A stretch of DNA of 64,000 bases from assembly GCF_013364195.1 (NCBI RefSeq), contig NZ_CP054918.1, positions 7,739,001 through 7,803,000 of the forward strand, read 5' to 3'. Under the pieces are notes generated by a model. The model was not told the origin of the DNA, ran no database searches, and was given only the letters and a program-made list of their open reading frames with translations. Below, in pieces: positions 60,629-64,000 of this stretch. Source of the stretch: Streptomyces sp. NA04227 (GTDB lineage: Bacteria > Actinomycetota > Actinomycetes > Streptomycetales > Streptomycetaceae). Position 1 is the stretch's first letter, and each line of letters starts with the position of its first letter. The position numbers and the translations under genes were made by a program.

Positions 60629-61267
60629 TCAAGCCGTGTCGTCCCGGATCCTCTCGGCCAGGACGAGATACCGGGCGTCCTCGTCCACGTACGAAGTCAG
60701 TCGCCAACCGGAGTGTGAGAGAAGGGAGTTGAGACGTGGCTCGGCGCGCAGGTCGTCGTCGGTGAGCGGTCTGCCGTGCCGGGCGGCCAGTGCCCTGCGC
60801 CCCAGCGGGTGGAACAGCGCGAGCCGTCCTCGCGGGCGCACCACACGCGCCAACTCCCGCAGCCCCGCCTCGGGGTGGGTGAGATGGCTGAGCAGACCGG
60901 CCGCGAAGACGACGTCCAGGGCGCCGGTTCGCAGGGGCAACCGTTCCGCGTCGGCGAGCAGCAGCTGCCCGTACGCCGTACGTCCCGTCTCGCGTGCGGT
61001 GTCCAGCATCGCGGGCGTCAGATCGGCGGCGAGCACCACGCCCGCCGGACCCACGGCCTCCCGCAGGGCGGGCAGTGCCCGGGCGGTGCCGCAACCCGCG
61101 TCGAGCACCCGCTGCCCAGGCCGGAGGCCGAGTGCGCGGACGGCGGCGCGATAGGCGGGGCCGTCGTCCGGGAACCGCCGCTCCCAGTCGGCGGCGCGCA
61201 CCGTGAAGAACTCCTGGATCTCCGCGCGCCCTGCGCGCCCGCCCCGCGGATCACTGCTGCTCACCAT
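60629..61267 (-). CDS. Class I SAM-dependent methyltransferase
   Basis: 212 aa from ATG 61267 (GAGG nine bases upstream; ATG 61276 also possible). Motif I VLDAGCGTARALPALREAVG, motif II-like VVLAADLTPAMLDTARE, and post-motif III DVVFAAGLLSHLTHPEAGLR. A methyltransferase_11-type Rossmann fold. Substrate not predictable; small molecules or quinones are common. Confidence 0.85.
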   Translation of the reverse strand: MVSSSDPRGGRAGRAEIQEFFTVRAADWERRFPDDGPAYRAAVRALGLRPGQRVLDAGCGTARALPALREAVGPAGVVLAADLTPAMLDTARETGRTAYGQLLLADAERLPLRTGALDVVFAAGLLSHLTHPEAGLRELARVVRPRGRLALFHPLGRRALAARHGRPLTDDDLRAEPRLNSLLSHSGWRLTSYVDEDARYLVLAERIRDDTA

Positions 61268-61355
61268 GCCCGCCATCCTCGCAGGCGGCCGACGCGTCGC
61301 TCCGGTGGAGCACGGGAGGCCGCACCTCACCCGCACTCACAGGCCCGCCGGCAGC

Positions 61356-62081
61356 TCAATTCAACGGCAGACGCGGCAACTTGCGCCCCTGCTTCTTCTT
61401 GGCGGCGGCCTCCTCGGCCTTCACGACGGCGGCGTACTCGTCCACGTACTCCTGGTCGGAGAGCCGCAGGATCGCGTACATGATCTCGTCCGTCGCCGCG
61501 CGCAGGATCGCCCGCTCGTCCTCCATGCCCTCGTAGCGCGAGAAGTCCAGCGGTTCGCCGAAGCGGATGGTGATCCGGCGCGGGCTCGGCAGGCGCTTGC
61601 CGGGCGGCTGCGCCTCGAAGGTGCCGATCATCGCGCAGGGGATCACCGGGACACGGCCCTTGAGCGCCATCGCGGCCACCCCGACCTTGCCCTTGTAGAG
61701 GCGGCCGTCGTGGGAACGGGTGCCCTCGGGGTAGATGCCGAGCAGTTCGCCCTTGCTCAGGACGCCGAGACCCTCGTGCAGCGCGGCCTGCCCCGCCTGC
61801 TTGCCGGAGCGGTCGACCGGGATCTGTCCGACGCTGTGGAAGAAGGCCGCCGTGAGCCGTCCCTTGAGGCCGGGCCCGGTGAAGTACTCGGCCTTGGCCA
61901 GGAAGGTGATGCGGCGCTTGAGGATCGCGGGCATCAGGAAGTGGTCCGAGAAGGACAGGTGATTCCCGGCGACGATCGCCGCGCCGTCTTCCGGTACGTG
62001 CTCCAGACCTTCGATACGGGGCCGGAACGCCATCCGCAAAAACGGCCCCAGAAGGACGTACTTGAGCACGTAGTAGAACAT
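61356..62081 (-). CDS. 1-acyl-sn-glycerol-3-phosphate acyltransferase (PlsC-type)
   Basis: 241 aa from ATG 62081 with GGAGGA upstream. Acyltransferase motifs: NHLSFSDH (block I, H-x4-D), GQIPVDRSG (block II), YPEGTRSHDGRLYKGKVG (block III) and VPVIPCAMIGT (block IV). The N-terminal helix (VLKYVLLGPFLRMAFR) anchors it at the membrane, where it acylates lysophosphatidate in phospholipid synthesis; a Lys-rich C-terminus follows. Several PlsC paralogues are usual in Streptomyces. Confidence 0.9.
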   Translation of the reverse strand: MFYYVLKYVLLGPFLRMAFRPRIEGLEHVPEDGAAIVAGNHLSFSDHFLMPAILKRRITFLAKAEYFTGPGLKGRLTAAFFHSVGQIPVDRSGKQAGQAALHEGLGVLSKGELLGIYPEGTRSHDGRLYKGKVGVAAMALKGRVPVIPCAMIGTFEAQPPGKRLPSPRRITIRFGEPLDFSRYEGMEDERAILRAATDEIMYAILRLSDQEYVDEYAAVVKAEEAAAKKKQGRKLPRLPLN

Positions 62082-62339
62082 GTGGGGGGTCCTCCGGGGT
62101 CGCGGCTGTCCTTGCAGCGTCACCCCAGCTCAGGGGCTTGGCAGAGACGGACAGTTTAGGTGCAGGCACCTGCGGACGGAACGTTCGGACGGCAAGGAGT
62201 TACCTCGGGTACGCCACATCTTTCCGTGCGGGCCATTGTCCGGACGGGCGGACGCGGTCCGCCGCAGCCCCGACAGGACCCCTCCGGGGCCGCGCAGCGG
62301 GGCGGCCGGGGGCAGTTCACGCGGCAGAACCTTGGGAGT

Positions 62340-62498
62340 TCAGGTGCCCTGGGAGGCGACCATCCCGACGGTGATCAACCCGAGCACGACCCAGCCGAAC
62401 CACAGCCAGCCGTTACTGCCCAGGACCACCGTGTACGCCGTCGTCAGGACCAGGGCCCCGAGCGTGACGACCCCCATGGCCTTCGTAGAACCGGGCAT
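62340..62498 (-). CDS. Small two-helix membrane protein
   Basis: 52 aa from ATG 62498 with AAGGG upstream. Two hydrophobic segments (AMGVVTLGALVLTTAYTVVL and WLWFGWVVLGLITVGMVAS). Conserved in Streptomyces; function unknown. Lies between the acyltransferase and CtaG, same strand. Confidence 0.65.
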   Translation of the reverse strand: MPGSTKAMGVVTLGALVLTTAYTVVLGSNGWLWFGWVVLGLITVGMVASQGT

Positions 62499-62639
62499 CG
62501 CGACACCCTTCTCACGGTGACCGCGCTCCCGCGCGGCCACGGCCTGCCTCCATCCTCCCCGCCGGGCGCCCGGTTGGCCATAGTCCGTGCTGTTCCGCCC
62601 ACGGGCGGTACGGGGGCGCGATGCGGGTGCGGAGGGGGC

Positions 62640-63590
62640 TCAGCCCTTGCGGGCGTGGAGGGAGGCCAGGTACGCGTTGTACGCCTCCAGCTCCTTGTCG
62701 CCGTCCCGGTCGGCCGCGCGGTCGGTGCGGCGGGCCTGCCGTTCCTCGGAGCGGTACCACTGGTACAGCAGCGCGAGCAGGACGACGACCGAGGGAATCT
62801 CACTGAACGCCCAGGCGATACCGCCCGCCGCCGTCTGGTCGGCCAGGGCGTCGATGTCCAGGGAGGCCGGCGGGTTCTCGTAGGTCCCGATCATCGGGGA
62901 ACTCGCCATCATCAGCGCGATACCGAAGAAGGCGTGGAAGGGCATGCCCGCGAAGAGTTCGAGCATCCGCATCAGATAGCCGGGGCGCCGCGGGCCGGGG
63001 TCGACGCCCATGATCGGCCAGAAGAACACCAGTCCCACGGCCAGGAAGTGCAGCATCATCGTGATGTGCCCGGCACGCGACTCCATCAGGAAGTCGAAGA
63101 TCGGCGTGAAGTACAGCCCGTACAGGCTCGCGATGAACATCGGGATCGTGAAGGCGGGATGCGTGACCACCTTCAGATAGCGGCTGTGCAGGAACATCAG
63201 CAGCACTTCGCGCGGGCCTTTGCGGCCGCGACCGGCCACCGGCAGAGCACGGAGCATCAGCGTGACCGGTGCGCCGAGCAGCAGCAGGATCGGCGAGAGC
63301 ATGCTGATCACCATGTGCTGCACCATGTGCACGCTGAACATGACCATGCCGTAGTCGTTCAGCCTGGTGCACATCATCAGGACGATGCTCAGCACGCCGA
63401 GCGTGAAGGCGACGACGCGGCCGACCGGCCAGCGGTCACCGCGCCTGGCCAGGCGGACGACCCCCCAGCCGTAGAGCAGCAGCGCCAGCACACAGCCGAC
63501 GAGAAAGAAGGGGTCCGTCGACCAGACGAGGCCCCGGCCCAGCGTGAACGGCGGCAGATCGGTCATCGTGCCGTGCCCGCTGTGATCCAT
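62640..63590 (-). CDS. ctaG: Cytochrome c oxidase assembly protein CtaG (caa3-type)
   Basis: 316 aa from ATG 63590 with AGGAG upstream. Seven membrane helices; His-rich start MDHSGHG and conserved motifs TDPFFLVGCVLALLLYGWGV, MVMFSVHMVQHMVISMLSPI, HFLAVGLVFFWPIMGVDP. CtaG of this family delivers copper to cytochrome oxidase during assembly. The C-terminus (YNAYLASLHARKG) is cytoplasmic and basic. Confidence 0.88.
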   Translation of the reverse strand: MDHSGHGTMTDLPPFTLGRGLVWSTDPFFLVGCVLALLLYGWGVVRLARRGDRWPVGRVVAFTLGVLSIVLMMCTRLNDYGMVMFSVHMVQHMVISMLSPILLLLGAPVTLMLRALPVAGRGRKGPREVLLMFLHSRYLKVVTHPAFTIPMFIASLYGLYFTPIFDFLMESRAGHITMMLHFLAVGLVFFWPIMGVDPGPRRPGYLMRMLELFAGMPFHAFFGIALMMASSPMIGTYENPPASLDIDALADQTAAGGIAWAFSEIPSVVVLLALLYQWYRSEERQARRTDRAADRDGDKELEAYNAYLASLHARKG

Positions 63591-63818
63591 CCGCCGGCTC
63601 CTGATTCGTGCTGATTGCGCGCGCCGCGTTCGTACGGGTTGCGCGCGCTCTGTCCCGCACCAGAGTAGAACCGGCGCGGAGCGCCGCTGCGCGCGGGGCC
63701 CACCGCGGGCCCAGCCGCCCGGCGCGGGGGCGGACCGCGCCGGGGCACAGGTTCAGGGACGCGCCGTCACGTGCTCCGACGCGCCCCTTCGTCCATCAAC
63801 TCCCGGCGTACGCCTTCG

Positions 63819-63999
63819 CTCAGGCGGGCTGCTGCTGTGCCGCGGCGATCCGTTCGGCGCGCAGCGCCTCGTACCAGCGGTCGTCGGTCGGCGGCAGCGC
63901 GTTCACGTCCAGCGCGAGGCGCAGCAGCAGGTCCGCGATCTGCGGGTTACGGGCAAGCACCGGGCCGTGCATGTACGTGCCGAACACGGTCTCGTTGTA
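63819..63999 (-). CDS. Type 1 glutamine amidotransferase (GatD-like), C-terminal end (5' end outside window)
   Basis: The last ~60 residues of a CobB/CobQ-like GATase: YNETVFGTYMHGPVLARNPQ with the catalytic His of the triad in TYMHGP, then IADLLLRLAL and PPTDDRWYEALRAERIAA. This fits GatD, which with MurT amidates lipid II D-Glu. In the frame that encodes these residues no stop occurs at the expected place; reading shifts by one base at the CCC of 63839-63841 would give ...AAAQQQPA and the TGA at 63819-63821. I give that TGA as the end; either a one-base indel or a longer natural tail is possible. Confidence 0.65.
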
Positions 64000-64000
64000 C

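Noticed and set aside
1..64000. tRNA genes, CRISPR arrays, IS elements or prophage
   Set aside because: I saw no cloverleaf with GGTTCGA-type T-arm, no regularly spaced repeats, no transposase or integrase motifs.

Overview
The window is chromosomal DNA of a Streptomyces or very close relative. GC content is about 70% with strong GC3 codon bias, many genes are translationally coupled through ATGA/GTGA overlaps, and GTG starts are frequent. Typical streptomycete genes are present: a chaplin, a DUF2637 protein, a SWIM/SNF2 pair, DUF4331, and Tat-type secreted enzymes. I see no rRNA, tRNA, CRISPR array, IS element or phage genes. Most of the window looks like accessory arm DNA, and the last 14 kb looks more core-like.

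Layout. 0-4.3 kb: the 3' part of a polysaccharide lyase 8-like enzyme coupled to an AraC regulator, then a DUF5107/TPR protein behind a clear palindromic operator. 4.3-8.2 kb: a three-gene metal-chelate ABC importer (binding lipoprotein, FecCD permease, ATPase) divergent from a TauD-like dioxygenase, with a Zur/Fur-like box between them. 8.4-12.1 kb: a ROK-family protein, a DUF305 lipoprotein and an LVIVD-repeat secreted protein.

12.4-23.0 kb is a compact, unusual biosynthetic locus: a LuxR-type regulator, a type II thioesterase, a fatty-acyl-AMP ligase (FAAL) and one large NRPS read as ACP-Cy-A(Cys)-PCP-Cy-PCP-E*. The order copies the HMWP2 (yersiniabactin) template for making two thiazolines, but the aryl starter ligase is replaced by a FAAL and a catalytically degenerate epimerization-like domain is added at the end. 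An acyl-bis-thiazoline, possibly a metal chelator, is predicted.

23.0-39.9 kb is an envelope/metal island around an ECF sigma factor SigK and its anti-sigma factor RskA. It holds a membrane protein, a cupredoxin, two ferritin-like proteins, a chaplin, a DUF4394 protein, SigK-RskA, then a convergent operon (FAD oxidoreductase, DUF1365, two cyclopropane-synthase-like methyltransferases, DUF1295). That operon matches the gene content of Mycobacterium tuberculosis Rv0449c-Rv0444c and has a SigK-type promoter in front of it. A Ni/Co-type transporter, a TPR protein and a DUF4331 protein follow.

40.5-51.8 kb: two peptidoglycan amidases, DUF2637, an amino-acid permease, a PIG-L deacetylase, a PLC-like phosphodiesterase, a phosphodiester glycosidase-type protein and a phytase-like esterase. 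51.9-64 kb: the SWIM/SNF2 operon, a MerR regulator controlling a two-domain hydrolase from a textbook 19-bp-spacer promoter, a methyltransferase, a lysophospholipid acyltransferase, CtaG, and the 3' end of a GatD-like glutamine amidotransferase. Several starts were moved from the longest open frame to the ribosome-binding-site-supported codon. Two genes show possible single-base frame problems and one appears to use an ATT start.
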